DNA from: Glaciecola sp041380235
GTDB lineage: Bacteria > Pseudomonadota > Gammaproteobacteria > Enterobacterales > Alteromonadaceae
Length of the DNA: 64,000 nucleotides
Assembly (NCBI RefSeq): GCF_041380235.1
Contig: NZ_JBGIYY010000001.1
Coordinates: forward strand, 124,001-188,000
Direction: 5' to 3'
In this document: in pieces, positions 1 through 8,861 of the stretch
Layout: every line of letters begins with the position of its first letter
Numbering within the stretch: position 1 is the stretch's first letter
Position numbers and translations under genes: made by a program
The notes under the pieces: model-generated
The model's database searches: none
The model's input: the letters and a program-made list of their open reading frames with translations, nothing else
Told to the model about the DNA's origin: nothing

Positions 1-159
1 CGAGGCGGCAGTTGCCCTTTGCATATTCAAATTGAACATGCAGATGCAAGTGCAGTATTGGCAACATCGGCAACCTGGTTTGTTACGCCGCAGGACGAAC
101 TGTTAAGCAGTTTAAGCCACACATTAGGTGCTGATAACGTCAGCCTTCTTTTTCAATAA
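1..159 (+). CDS. dnaE: DNA polymerase III alpha subunit, C-terminal end (partial)
   Basis: This is an open frame entering from the left edge that ends with TAA at 157-159. The last 52 residues include a WFVTPQDELLSSL stretch and end in VSLLFQ. They resemble the C-terminus of DnaE, the catalytic subunit of the replicative polymerase (E. coli has WRVSPSDRLL...VELEFD). The gene immediately precedes accA, the usual gammaproteobacterial order dnaE-accA, with a 30-base gap, so the two are probably co-transcribed. Only the tail is in the window, so no catalytic residues can be checked. Confidence 0.85.
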   Translation, partial: RGGSCPLHIQIEHADASAVLATSATWFVTPQDELLSSLSHTLGADNVSLLFQ

Positions 160-189
160 CTTTGATAAAAAGAATAATTAGGATAAATA

Positions 190-1146
190 ATGGGGTCACA
201 CTTTCTGGATTTTGAACAGCCAATCGCGGAGCTAGAAGCGAAAATTGAAGAGCTTAGGCTCGTCAATCAAGGCGGTGAATTTGACGTCGGCATTGAAGAA
301 GAAATAGCGCGCCTACGCGTAAAAAGCGGTGAGCTTACCCGTAAAATATTTTCTGGCTTAGGCGCATGGCAAATATCTCAGGTGGCGCGCCACCCTATGC
401 GTCCATACACGCAAGACTACATCAATAATATGTTAAGCGAGTTTGACGAGCTTGCCGGTGATAGAGCATTTGCAGACGATAAAGCGATTATTGGCGGCCT
501 AGCAAGGCTCGACGACATTCCCGTGATGGTAATTGGACATCAAAAAGGTCGAGACACCCACGAAAAAATAAAACGTAATTTTGGTATGCCAAAGCCCGAA
601 GGTTATCGCAAGGCGCTCAGGCTCATGCGCATGGCCGAACGCTTTAACCTGCCTATTTTGACATTTATCGATACTCCAGGGGCTTATCCTGGTGTGGGCG
701 CGGAGGAGCGCGGACAAAGTGAAGCCATTGCAATGAACTTAAAAGTAATGGCTGAGTTAACCGTACCCATAATCTGCACAGTTATAGGCGAAGGTGGCTC
801 CGGAGGAGCACTCGCAATAGGTGTTGGAGACCGTGTGAACATGCTGAAGTATTCGACGTATTCGGTGATTTCCCCTGAGGGCTGTGCCTCCATTTTATGG
901 AAGAGCGCGGATAAAGCGCCGATTGCTGCTGAAGCGATGGGCGTGACGGCCCCTCAAATAAAAGCGCTTGGTCTAATTAACACGATTGTTGATGAACCCC
1001 TAGGTGGTGCACATCGCGACCACAAGGCGATGGCAGCTAATTTAAAAGCGACGCTTAAACAGCAGCTCGCACAGCTATCTGCGTTGTCGACTGAGACCTT
1101 GCTTCAGGAGCGATACGAGCGCCTTATGTCTTTCGGCTACTGCTAA
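190..1146 (+). CDS. accA: Acetyl-CoA carboxylase carboxyltransferase subunit alpha
   Basis: 318 residues, the usual AccA length. AccA pairs with AccD to transfer the carboxyl group from carboxybiotin on AccB to acetyl-CoA, giving malonyl-CoA for fatty acid synthesis in the cytoplasm. The protein follows E. coli AccA closely throughout: FLDFEQPIAELEAKI near the start, FIDTPGAYPGVGAEERGQ in the middle, and the glycine-rich GEGGSGGALAIGVGD that forms part of the active site. The ATG at 190 has an AGGA Shine-Dalgarno 8 bases upstream. It sits directly downstream of dnaE and upstream of tilS. Assignment is certain. Confidence 0.98.
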   Translation: MGSHFLDFEQPIAELEAKIEELRLVNQGGEFDVGIEEEIARLRVKSGELTRKIFSGLGAWQISQVARHPMRPYTQDYINNMLSEFDELAGDRAFADDKAIIGGLARLDDIPVMVIGHQKGRDTHEKIKRNFGMPKPEGYRKALRLMRMAERFNLPILTFIDTPGAYPGVGAEERGQSEAIAMNLKVMAELTVPIICTVIGEGGSGGALAIGVGDRVNMLKYSTYSVISPEGCASILWKSADKAPIAAEAMGVTAPQIKALGLINTIVDEPLGGAHRDHKAMAANLKATLKQQLAQLSALSTETLLQERYERLMSFGYC

Positions 1147-1254
1147 TTAAGTCATCCTTTGTGTATGCGCATATCTAGGCTCGCTATCCATTCCCTAGTT
1201 ATGCGTTTTGCTTAACGGACGATGTAAATGCCATCTAAAAATGTCTAATCGTAT

Positions 1255-2598
1255 ATGAGCAAGCCTTCTTTAGAAACCACGCTACAAAAAGAACTTAAGC
1301 AAGCCTTACTGGCCACAAACGCCCTAACGGTAGCCTTTAGTGGTGGCTTGGATTCAACGGTTCTGCTTCACTTATGTCAGCGTTTGAAAGTGCAAGATAG
1401 CGCGTTAATCGTCAATGCAGTGCATGTAAATCATGGCATTAGTGCAAATGCGTTGAGCTGGGAGAGGCACTGCCAAGACATGTGTGATATGTGGCACATT
1501 CCAATCATTATTAAACGCATTAGCCTTCCTACTAAGCGTCGAACAAGTCTTGAACAGCAAGCAAGAGTGGCCCGTTATGCGGCAATTGAACAAGCGGTCA
1601 ACCCAACTCATTTAACCTTGTTAGCGCAGCATCAAGATGATCAGGCTGAAACCTATCTTTTGCAGCTAGCAAGAGGCGCTGGCAGCGAGGGCTTAAGCGC
1701 CATGCCAACACAGTTTACATCAAACAGTGGGCATGTTTTTTTGCGACCGCTACTTAAGGTTGGCCGTTCGCAATTGTATGAATATGCAAAACGCTGGCAG
1801 TTAGTTTGGATTGAAGATGAATCCAACCAAGACGAACGTTTTTATAGAAATTTTGTTCGTCGTAAAATCATGCCTGCTTTACATGAAAAATGGCCAGCAA
1901 TTGCCAGCACCATTAGCCGTTCTGCTGAGCATCAAGCCCAAAGCGTGGCGGTAGTCGACGAATATATGACGTTCTTGAGTCATGATATTGTTGATAAAGA
2001 TGGTCAGCTTTTGATTGCGCCCTGGCTTAATTTATCGCAAGAGAGTCAAAAGGCGATGCTGCGGTTTTGGTTAAAAACGCGGGTAAATGATATGCCGAGC
2101 ACTGCTGTGCTTGCGCAAATTAGCGACCTGCACCGCGCAAAGGACGACGCCCAGCCTCAGGTAAAATGGGGTGATAACATAGTCAGCCGATATGCGGGTA
2201 AGCTTTACGTTCGCACAAAATCCCTTTGCAAGCCGCACCCTGCATTTGAAATAAGCCTAAATAACGAAGTATATTCTGATGATGTTCTGCCTTATACGAT
2301 CCAGCGCTGCCAGCAACACGCTCCCGTCAGCACGCATGGATGTTTTGAACTTCAAAGCGCTTTTTTGCGTGTCGAGTTTGGCGGCTTTGCGAGGGTCTGT
2401 AAATTAACCGCGAAACGTCCTTCTAAAAGCATAAAGAAATGGCTTCAAGAATGGCAGATACCGCCTTGGGAGCGAGCCAACATACCAATATTGTTAGCGG
2501 GTGAACAAGTCTTAGCCGTTGGCAAATACATTGCGCTTAGTGATGCAAATACGCAGACAGGTCCAAGCAGCTTTAGAGTCTGTGTGGTGCTTAAATAA
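1255..2598 (+). CDS. tilS: tRNA(Ile)-lysidine synthase
   Basis: 447 residues, typical of the long TilS form with C-terminal domains. TilS uses ATP and lysine to convert C34 of the CAU anticodon of a minor tRNA-Ile into lysidine, so that it reads AUA. The PP-loop ATP-binding motif SGGLDST is at about residues 29-35. The catalytic domain continues to about residue 220 (QHQDDQAET and YRNFVRRKIMP are visible), followed by the substrate-binding C-terminal region. It lies 108 bases after accA on the same strand, the common accA-tilS order. The ATG at 1255 has no obvious Shine-Dalgarno. It converges with the GGDEF gene. Confidence 0.95.
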   Translation: MSKPSLETTLQKELKQALLATNALTVAFSGGLDSTVLLHLCQRLKVQDSALIVNAVHVNHGISANALSWERHCQDMCDMWHIPIIIKRISLPTKRRTSLEQQARVARYAAIEQAVNPTHLTLLAQHQDDQAETYLLQLARGAGSEGLSAMPTQFTSNSGHVFLRPLLKVGRSQLYEYAKRWQLVWIEDESNQDERFYRNFVRRKIMPALHEKWPAIASTISRSAEHQAQSVAVVDEYMTFLSHDIVDKDGQLLIAPWLNLSQESQKAMLRFWLKTRVNDMPSTAVLAQISDLHRAKDDAQPQVKWGDNIVSRYAGKLYVRTKSLCKPHPAFEISLNNEVYSDDVLPYTIQRCQQHAPVSTHGCFELQSAFLRVEFGGFARVCKLTAKRPSKSIKKWLQEWQIPPWERANIPILLAGEQVLAVGKYIALSDANTQTGPSSFRVCVVLK

Positions 2599-2613
2599 TC
2601 CAAACTCGGGATG

Positions 2614-2637
2614 AAAAAATGCCCGCTTAAAGCGGGC
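2614..2637 (-). terminator. Rho-independent terminator for the GGDEF gene
   Basis: A 7-bp GC-rich stem (GCCCGCT / AGCGGGC, 2621-2637, loop TAA) is followed, on the minus strand, by a run of six T (2619-2614). The polarity therefore serves the minus-strand GGDEF gene ending at 2669. On the plus strand there is no T tract, although the stem could still slow transcription leaving tilS. Confidence 0.8.
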
Positions 2638-2668
2638 AAAGACTAAACAGACTCACGGGAGAGGGCTG

Positions 2669-3571
2669 TTATGCTGCTATAAAATGATTTTTGCCGGCTT
2701 CTTTCGCTTGGTATAGTGCGGTATCCGCCCGTTGAAAAATACTTTCGCATGTATCTTGTGCTAAAAATGAAGTTGCGCCAACACTGCTTGAAACGCCATG
2801 CTGCAAAAGCAAAGGGTGTTTATTGATTGCTTTGGTAATACGATCTGCGACCATCTTGTTGGCTTTAGCATTGCTATCTATTAAGAGGCAGCAGAATTCA
2901 TCGCCACCAAAGCGAAATGCATGATCTGAATCTCGCAGGCATTGATTTAATATGTCTGCAAAAGCAATTAAGACCTGATCACCCTCAGGATGACCAAAGC
3001 GATCATTCACCGCTTTAAAGTTGTCTAGATCGAAGACCAACAAACCAAAACCATCTTCATTGCGCTTGCTAATGCTAATAAGCTTGCTGACGTTTTCAGT
3101 AAAACTGTTGCGATTTCCTAATCCTGTCAGCATATCTTTAGTGGCAAGTTGACTGATCCGATAGTATTCCAGTGCATGTTTTAAGCTCATTGCGAAAATA
3201 CTGTGTACTTCCGATAACAGTTTGCGCTGAACGGGCGTAAGTACTTTAGAAAAGGAATATGAGAGTTGCGCATGCTGCGCGGTGCCAAAGGGCTGACCAT
3301 AATAAATCGAAATTTTCATGGTACGTGACCGCAACTTTGTTTGGCCGGTTTTTAGCACTTGATCGGCAAAGGTCAATTTTAAAGATGCACACGGAAGCTT
3401 ATCTGAAATGATAATGTAGTAGTCGTTAATTAATTCCTCCAAATCAATTGAAGAAAGCATTGCACGCATAATATTTGCCGATTCAGTCATCGTAAGTACC
3501 GTGACCTCTGACTCGTCGCTTGCGTACATAGACGTTTCTGTTGTTTCTTGATTCATAGAACTAATATCCAT
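2669..3571 (-). CDS. Diguanylate cyclase (GGDEF domain protein)
   Basis: About 300 residues. The C-terminal half (about residues 135-300) is a GGDEF domain making cyclic di-GMP from two GTP. The active-site motif is intact as RFGGDEF, and an RDSD inhibitory I-site lies five residues before it, so product feedback is expected. KDMLTGLGNRN and FDLDNFKAVND are also typical. The first 130 residues match no sensor domain I recognise, and no membrane segment is seen, so it should be cytoplasmic. I chose the ATG at 3571 because GGAG lies 6 bases upstream; an in-frame ATG at 3583 lacks a Shine-Dalgarno. It is monocistronic with its own terminator. The signal it senses is unknown. Confidence 0.9.
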   Translation of the reverse strand: MDISSMNQETTETSMYASDESEVTVLTMTESANIMRAMLSSIDLEELINDYYIIISDKLPCASLKLTFADQVLKTGQTKLRSRTMKISIYYGQPFGTAQHAQLSYSFSKVLTPVQRKLLSEVHSIFAMSLKHALEYYRISQLATKDMLTGLGNRNSFTENVSKLISISKRNEDGFGLLVFDLDNFKAVNDRFGHPEGDQVLIAFADILNQCLRDSDHAFRFGGDEFCCLLIDSNAKANKMVADRITKAINKHPLLLQHGVSSSVGATSFLAQDTCESIFQRADTALYQAKEAGKNHFIAA

Positions 3572-3752
3572 GTTTGACTCCATTATTGCTTATACCGTCA
3601 TAAATCTGACATTGCGTGGTATTGTGCAGTGATATCTATTACTCTTTAGATGCTTAGGCGCATAATATAGCTAGCGCAACGGCTCAAAGCGTATCTGTAC
3701 CTACCTTTTAAGCAAAGAGCGTGCCTATTTTTATCTTATATTAGGAGAAACT

Positions 3753-5723
3753 GTGGATCAGATGTTTGTCAGCATTATTATGTTAATGCTAATGGCCGCC
3801 TTTTTAGTGTGGTTATTTAAGCGTGCAAACATGCCCCCAATTTTGGCATACCTGTGTGCTGGAGTTTTTGCTGGTCCACAAATATTAAACCTATTTGAGG
3901 ATAGCCACCAGATGACACTAGCCGGCGAAGTCGGCATTGTATTTTTATTATTCACGCTTGGTCTTGAATTCTCCTTGGCAAAGCTGATAGCCATGCGGCG
4001 TTTGGTTTTTGGCGTAGGTGCTGGCCAGATGCTGTTTACGACGCTTGTTTTTGCCGCGCTGGCAATGGCCATGGGGCAAAGTTTTACCACTGCTGTTGTG
4101 ATTGGTGGAATGTTGGCATTGTCTTCCACGGCCATCGTGATTAAAACAATAGACGAACAGGGGCGCTTGAACACTAAGCGCTCTCAAATTGCGGTGAGTA
4201 TTTTGCTGTTTCAAGATATCGCATTTGTGCCGCTATTAATTGCTATACCTTTACTTGCTAGTGCTAACGACGAAAGTATCATGAGCGCTCTTTTATTTGC
4301 GCTGTTCAAAGGCGTCATTGTTGTAGTACTGCTGCTGTCGGTAGGTAAATGGTTGCTGCCCCGTGTATTCAATGAAATTGCTAAAACCCGCACCGATGAA
4401 TTATTTGTGCTTTGCACTCTGGTTATTGCGCTATTAGCTGCGGGCGCAACCTTTGCCTTTGGTCTCTCTATGGCGCTTGGCGCATTCTTAGCTGGGATGA
4501 TGCTTAGCGAGTCTCAATATAGACATCAGTTAGAAGCTGACATCAGACCATTCAGAGATATATTAATGGGTCTGTTTTTTATCACCGTTGGCATGCAGCT
4601 TGATATCGGTGTGATGACCTCACAGATCCATTGGATTTTAGTGGGCTTGGTGGTGTTGCTAGTGATCAAAGTGATTATGGTTAGGTTGGCAGCCATAATA
4701 TATCGCTCGGATGCACAAGATGCATGGGCGGCCGGTTTAAAAGTATCGCAGATGGGTGAGTTTACCTTTGTATTGGCAGCTCTGGCCTTTGAAAACCGTT
4801 TAATAGATGAATATATGTCATCAATGATAATTTGCGTGGGCGTGCTCAGTATGGCGGTAACACCATGGCTAATTAATAAGAGTGGAGATATTGCGAGCTA
4901 TTTGGCAAAAACACCCAAAGTGCCGGTAAGCGGAGACAACGTTCATATATCAGCTCAAAACGCAGCAGCAGATGTTTTGATCATCGGCTTTGGAAGAGTA
5001 GGGCAGTCAATTGCCAAAATGATGAGACTGGAGAAGCTTGGCTTTTTGGTGCTCGACATAGACCCCATCCGTGTTCAGGAGAGCCGCACCGCAGGTGAGC
5101 ATATCTATTATGGTGATGCGGAGCAAAAATCGATTTTACTGAGCGCTCAGCTCAAGCAGGTCAAACTGGTGATCATTACTTTTGATAATCATGGTAAGTC
5201 GCTGCGAGTGATTCAGACCATCAAAGCAATCGATCCTAATATTTCAATTATCGTGCGCACCCGCAAAGACTATAAGATGGAAGATTTGTACGAGGCAGGC
5301 GCAATGCAGGTAGTGCCGGAACTGCAAGAAGGCAGTCTGATGTTGATATCGCAAGTATTGCATTACGCAGGAGTACCCATGTCGCGCATTTTGAAGCGAG
5401 TTCGAAATGAGCGTAAAAAAGGCTATGTGCATATGCATGGTTTCTTTCCAGGCGAAACCACCGAAATTAGCTATGAAACGCAAGATAAACTCGAGTTTAT
5501 GCATGCGGTAGTAATTACCGAAGATGCGTATGCGGTCAACAAGACGATTGATGAATTAGATATTACTCGGCGCAAGGTAACGGTAATTGCCGTTAGAAGG
5601 AATAACCAAGAATTTTCTGAGCCCGAAGGCAGCATGATGATTCATGCCAATGATGTTATCGTAATATCCGCCAAGCCACGGCGGGTTGAACGCATTGAAA
5701 AATTCTTACTTGATGGCGGCTAG
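3753..5723 (+). CDS. CPA2-family cation/proton antiporter with RCK domains (KefB/KefC-like)
   Basis: 656 residues. The first roughly 385 residues are a hydrophobic, multi-pass exchanger domain of the monovalent cation:proton antiporter-2 family, with LLFTLGLEFS and ALSSTAIVIKT typical of KefB/KefC/YbaL. A Rossmann-type RCK_N (TrkA-N) domain starts near residue 409 with GFGRVGQ, and a TrkA-C domain occupies the C-terminus. Members exchange K+ or Na+ for H+ across the inner membrane under nucleotide or thiol control. The start is GTG at 3753, with AGGAG 7 bases upstream. The exact ion and ligand cannot be read from sequence, so no Kef symbol is assigned. No KefG/KefF-type accessory gene is adjacent. 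Confidence 0.9.
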   Translation: MDQMFVSIIMLMLMAAFLVWLFKRANMPPILAYLCAGVFAGPQILNLFEDSHQMTLAGEVGIVFLLFTLGLEFSLAKLIAMRRLVFGVGAGQMLFTTLVFAALAMAMGQSFTTAVVIGGMLALSSTAIVIKTIDEQGRLNTKRSQIAVSILLFQDIAFVPLLIAIPLLASANDESIMSALLFALFKGVIVVVLLLSVGKWLLPRVFNEIAKTRTDELFVLCTLVIALLAAGATFAFGLSMALGAFLAGMMLSESQYRHQLEADIRPFRDILMGLFFITVGMQLDIGVMTSQIHWILVGLVVLLVIKVIMVRLAAIIYRSDAQDAWAAGLKVSQMGEFTFVLAALAFENRLIDEYMSSMIICVGVLSMAVTPWLINKSGDIASYLAKTPKVPVSGDNVHISAQNAAADVLIIGFGRVGQSIAKMMRLEKLGFLVLDIDPIRVQESRTAGEHIYYGDAEQKSILLSAQLKQVKLVIITFDNHGKSLRVIQTIKAIDPNISIIVRTRKDYKMEDLYEAGAMQVVPELQEGSLMLISQVLHYAGVPMSRILKRVRNERKKGYVHMHGFFPGETTEISYETQDKLEFMHAVVITEDAYAVNKTIDELDITRRKVTVIAVRRNNQEFSEPEGSMMIHANDVIVISAKPRRVERIEKFLLDGG

Positions 5724-5769
5724 CCTTTAGCTGCTAGCTACCATGTCTATAAAGCAATTGAAATTTGAG

Positions 5770-6006
5770 CTAGTCTTTTAAATCTGAAAATGCTTTGTTT
5801 AGATGATATTTTTCATCAGTAACAATTTTCTCTAAAACTTCAATTCGTTCTTGCATGGCGATTAGCTTTTGCTCTACGTTACTCTCGTAATCAGATATTT
5901 TTGCTTGTGTCAATTTGCTAACCTGATCGCCTTTCTTAAAGGTTTTGACGAGGGTGACAATCATGCTGCAAATAATAGCGATAATAATAATGGCGGTTAA
6001 ATTCAT
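5770..6006 (-). CDS. Small membrane protein with coiled coil, PspB-like
   Basis: 78 residues: one N-terminal transmembrane helix (about residues 3-22, very rich in isoleucine), a short basic loop, then an amphipathic charged helix ending in ERIEVLEKIVTDEK. The layout and the last segment resemble PspB of the phage-shock envelope stress response (RMRERIQALESIL in E. coli). No pspA or pspC lies nearby, so a role in that response is an inference from similarity only. It converges with the antiporter gene 46 bases away. Confidence 0.6.
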   Translation of the reverse strand: MNLTAIIIIAIICSMIVTLVKTFKKGDQVSKLTQAKISDYESNVEQKLIAMQERIEVLEKIVTDEKYHLNKAFSDLKD

Positions 6007-6284
6007 GTGTAGTCCTTAAGTGCTCTTTATTCTGGTTATTAAAGCAAACATTCCGCTTTTGCTCTATAGGCTATAAGTCATTTAATAGTTGAGTGACCCT
6101 AATGAATGGCTAATGCAAGCGGGTTGCCAAAACTTAAGTTATTGAATTACATAATTAAATTTTTATCAATTAAATATTAACCCATGTAACAGTGGTCAAA
6201 TTGACTAAGTTTTAGGGCCTAATTTATATTATTCGCCAGGCTCGCTTGTGAATTTAACATGTTAATATACCTCCAAATTATGTA

Positions 6285-6782
6285 GTGCCAGACATTTCAA
6301 TGCAAGACTATGACATTCAGATGATGAGAATGGCCCTTGAACAGGCCGAAATTGCCGCGCAAGAGGGTGAGGTTCCGGTAGGCGCAATTTTGACACTCGA
6401 AAACAAAGTGATTGGTATTGGTCGCAATCAAAATATACTGCTGAATGACCCTTCCGCTCACGCCGAAATGATGGCGATTCGAGAAGGTGCGCAAGCACTG
6501 TCTAATTATCGTCTGCCAGAAACGACCCTATATGTGACGCTAGAGCCTTGTTCGATGTGTGCTGGCTTGATGGTCCATTCTCGCATTCACAGGTTAGTGT
6601 TTGGCGCGGCTGACCCTAAAACAGGCGCATGCGGCAGTATTAGCAATATTGTTAGCGACAAGCGACTAAATCACAATATCGAAGTGACTAAGGGTGTCTT
6701 GCAAGATGAGTGTTCACAAATGCTGTCGGAGTTTTTTAAGATAAGAAGGGCGCAGAAAAAAGCCGTAAAGAAGGGAGTTTAG
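6285..6782 (+). CDS. tadA: tRNA-specific adenosine deaminase (tRNA-Arg A34 to I34)
   Basis: 165 residues, close to E. coli TadA (167). It deaminates A34 in the anticodon of tRNA-Arg(ACG) to inosine. Zinc and catalytic motifs are present: HAEMMAI (zinc His plus the proton-shuttle Glu) and PCSMC (two zinc Cys). The EVPVGAIL segment and the basic C-terminal tail are typical. The longest frame begins at GTG 6285; an ATG at 6300 is an equally good start, and neither has a clear Shine-Dalgarno. Its stop overlaps by 4 bases the end of a small minus-strand ORF. Confidence 0.95.
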   Translation: MPDISMQDYDIQMMRMALEQAEIAAQEGEVPVGAILTLENKVIGIGRNQNILLNDPSAHAEMMAIREGAQALSNYRLPETTLYVTLEPCSMCAGLMVHSRIHRLVFGAADPKTGACGSISNIVSDKRLNHNIEVTKGVLQDECSQMLSEFFKIRRAQKKAVKKGV

Positions 6783-6913
6783 CAGGCCTCTCTGAAATCT
6801 TGTTCCATCTCAAACATCATAAATTGTTTGCGTCTGAGCGATACACGCTGATGAATCTTTTTTAGCAACATGCGACGCTTAGTGTTGTTTTTTATGTTTC
6901 GTTGTTTTTTCAT
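6779..6913 (-). CDS. Small basic protein (44 aa), unknown function
   Basis: A 44-residue minus-strand ORF starts MKKQRNIKNNTKRRMLLKK and ends in FREAC. It is strongly basic in its first 30 residues, then contains MMFEMEQDF. An AAGGA Shine-Dalgarno lies about 5 bases before the ATG at 6913. Its stop overlaps the tadA stop by 4 bases, a tight convergent arrangement. The lysine/arginine-rich start suggests RNA or ribosome binding, but I recognise no family. That it is a real gene rests on the ribosome site and composition only. Confidence 0.5.
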   Translation of the reverse strand: MKKQRNIKNNTKRRMLLKKIHQRVSLRRKQFMMFEMEQDFREAC

Positions 6914-7251
6914 AATATCCTTTGTGATTATTTTCGTGCGGGCAATAGAATACTGCTTCGCATCTTTTATATTTATCCAGTGTTCAGGTTATTTACTTTT
7001 CATCTACCTGAAAAGTTTTTGTTAGCTTTCAAAATAGCGCTTAACCGTTTCTTTTACTTCATAAAATTTAAGCGGGCGATGTTATAGCATAGCCTAAGCA
7101 ATTAATGCACCACATTTATTACACATATATGGTAGTTATATGACAGTTGATCCATCAAAAGTTCAAAATCAAGGGTGAAATGCGAACGTAAAGCGGGGAT
7201 TTTTTAATACAATTCAACACCCTATAAAGCGGTACTGGAATGTGTTGAACG

Positions 7252-8727
7252 CTATTCTATGACGATTAAAGGGTCTTCATCGGAGCCTATTTCATCCAGT
7301 ATTTCCTCCTCAGGAAGTATCGGCAAAGTGTCTTGCTCTTCTAACCATACTAAACTGTCGTAATACCGGCGAATATTGTCCACATAATTGACGGCCTCAT
7401 CTCCCCGAGCAAAACCAAAGCGCGTGTTTTGGTAATAGCGCTTTTGTCTGAGCAGTGGCAAATGTTTTTTGACGTCAATCCATAAATCAGGATTGTATCC
7501 TTGAGCTTCAGTGATCCGTCTAGCATCTTCTAAATGACCTAAACCAACGTTGTAGGCGGCCATTGCGATCCAAATCCGATCAGGGTATTGAATACGTTCG
7601 GGTATACGCCTTAGCAAACTAGCAAAGTAACGAGCGCCGCCGCTGATGCTTTGTTCGGCATCGACACGATCGGTAACTCCCATGTCTGAGGCTGTGCCGC
7701 GGGTGAGCATCATCATACCGCGCACGCCGGTTGGCGATTTTGCGTCAGGATCCCAATGACTTTCTTGATATGCCATTGCGGCAATCAGGCGCCAATCTAA
7801 GTCACCTGCATGGGCTTGAAACATGTCTTTAAACTCAGGTAGTTTGGTGTCAACCGAGCGCATAAATGCTCGTGTATCGACGAAATCAAACGTTCGTACA
7901 TGCCCAAAATATTTATCTTCCAAAACAGCCAATTGCCCACTGCGCTGCATACTACCAAAATATTCAAGCAGCGCAGCTCGCAGCGAATCGTCGGTTTGTT
8001 TATTTAGCAACCATGCAATTTGCAAGGTGTCTGTTATAGAAAAACCTATTCCCAAATTTGGAAATCTTCGGCGCGCGACGGCTAAAATATTAGAATCGGA
8101 TATGGTGTAGTCCAATTGGTCGGTAGACACCATTTCGAGAAGTTCTTCAATATCTTTATCTGAGGTTTCATTCCAATTGATTTCGGTGGTTTGACTTATC
8201 GCATCGACCAAAGGCTCTCGATATAAATCGTTGGCGATAATCGTAAGGTTTCCTTCTATTTGATCGATGTTTCGCGGCCGGTTGCGACCCTTACGATAAA
8301 CCAATTCAAAATTCAGACTTTGATAGGCAGGCCCAAATTTGTACTTTTTTTTACGTTGCTCGGTCATTGTAATATTGGCTGCAACTAAATCGATGCGATT
8401 ACCATCAAGCTGTCCGATGACTTCGCTAAAATCATAGTATGGATAGACCTCTAGTTTTACTCCTAAGTAATCTGCGAAGCCCTTTGCTAATTCGTATTCA
8501 AACCCTTCGGCAGATGTCGCCCCGTAGTAATAAGTGGTGCGGCCATAAATCGACCCCACTTTTAATACGCCATCATCGAGTATTCGCCCTAGAGTAGAGT
8601 CTTTTGTGTACGGCGTGCAGCTAACAATTACGCACATAATAAGCACCGCGAGCAAGGCGCGGTAAATAAACTTTAGGTGCTTAGGCACGGTGTAGCTGAT
8701 AGCTTTATTTTCTCTCATATTTGGCAT
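7252..8727 (-). CDS. mltF: Membrane-bound lytic murein transglycosylase F
   Basis: 491 residues from ATG 8727. MltF cleaves peptidoglycan between MurNAc and GlcNAc to 1,6-anhydro products at the outer membrane. A signal sequence ends in a lipobox-like IVSC, so it should be a lipoprotein. About residues 45-270 form an SBP_bac_3-type periplasmic binding domain (FEYELAKGFADYLGVKLEV). About residues 285-440 form the SLT goose-lysozyme-like catalytic domain, with AYQESHWDP carrying the catalytic glutamate, then GVRGMMMLT and AAYNVGLGH. The frame stays open to 8841, but that would run into the purL promoter. It is divergent from purL, as in E. coli. Confidence 0.93.
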   Translation of the reverse strand: MPNMRENKAISYTVPKHLKFIYRALLAVLIMCVIVSCTPYTKDSTLGRILDDGVLKVGSIYGRTTYYYGATSAEGFEYELAKGFADYLGVKLEVYPYYDFSEVIGQLDGNRIDLVAANITMTEQRKKKYKFGPAYQSLNFELVYRKGRNRPRNIDQIEGNLTIIANDLYREPLVDAISQTTEINWNETSDKDIEELLEMVSTDQLDYTISDSNILAVARRRFPNLGIGFSITDTLQIAWLLNKQTDDSLRAALLEYFGSMQRSGQLAVLEDKYFGHVRTFDFVDTRAFMRSVDTKLPEFKDMFQAHAGDLDWRLIAAMAYQESHWDPDAKSPTGVRGMMMLTRGTASDMGVTDRVDAEQSISGGARYFASLLRRIPERIQYPDRIWIAMAAYNVGLGHLEDARRITEAQGYNPDLWIDVKKHLPLLRQKRYYQNTRFGFARGDEAVNYVDNIRRYYDSLVWLEEQDTLPILPEEEILDEIGSDEDPLIVIE

Positions 8728-8794
8728 TGTGTACAAATCCGCCAATTTAATCCAGCATATGATTTTAAAAATACTAATAAGCTGACTTAATGAC

Positions 8795-8823
8795 TTATCA
8801 AACAGCCTGTATTCCACTATAAT
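8795..8823 (+). promoter_or_regulatory. Likely sigma-70 promoter of purL
   Basis: TTATCA (8795-8800) and a perfect TATAAT (8818-8823) are separated by 17 bp and lie about 40 bases before the purL ATG. The -35 matches the consensus at four of six positions. It lies in the mltF-purL divergent gap. I found no convincing PurR operator. Confidence 0.6.
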
Positions 8824-8861
8824 TTGCGCACTTTTTGACATCCGATTTTTGGACCTGTTCT

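Noticed and set aside
6902..7087. A 61-codon plus-strand frame rich in Phe, Leu and Ile.
   Set aside because: AT-rich noncoding DNA often gives such composition; there is no ribosome site, and the frame starts opposite the beginning of the better-supported minus-strand ORF.
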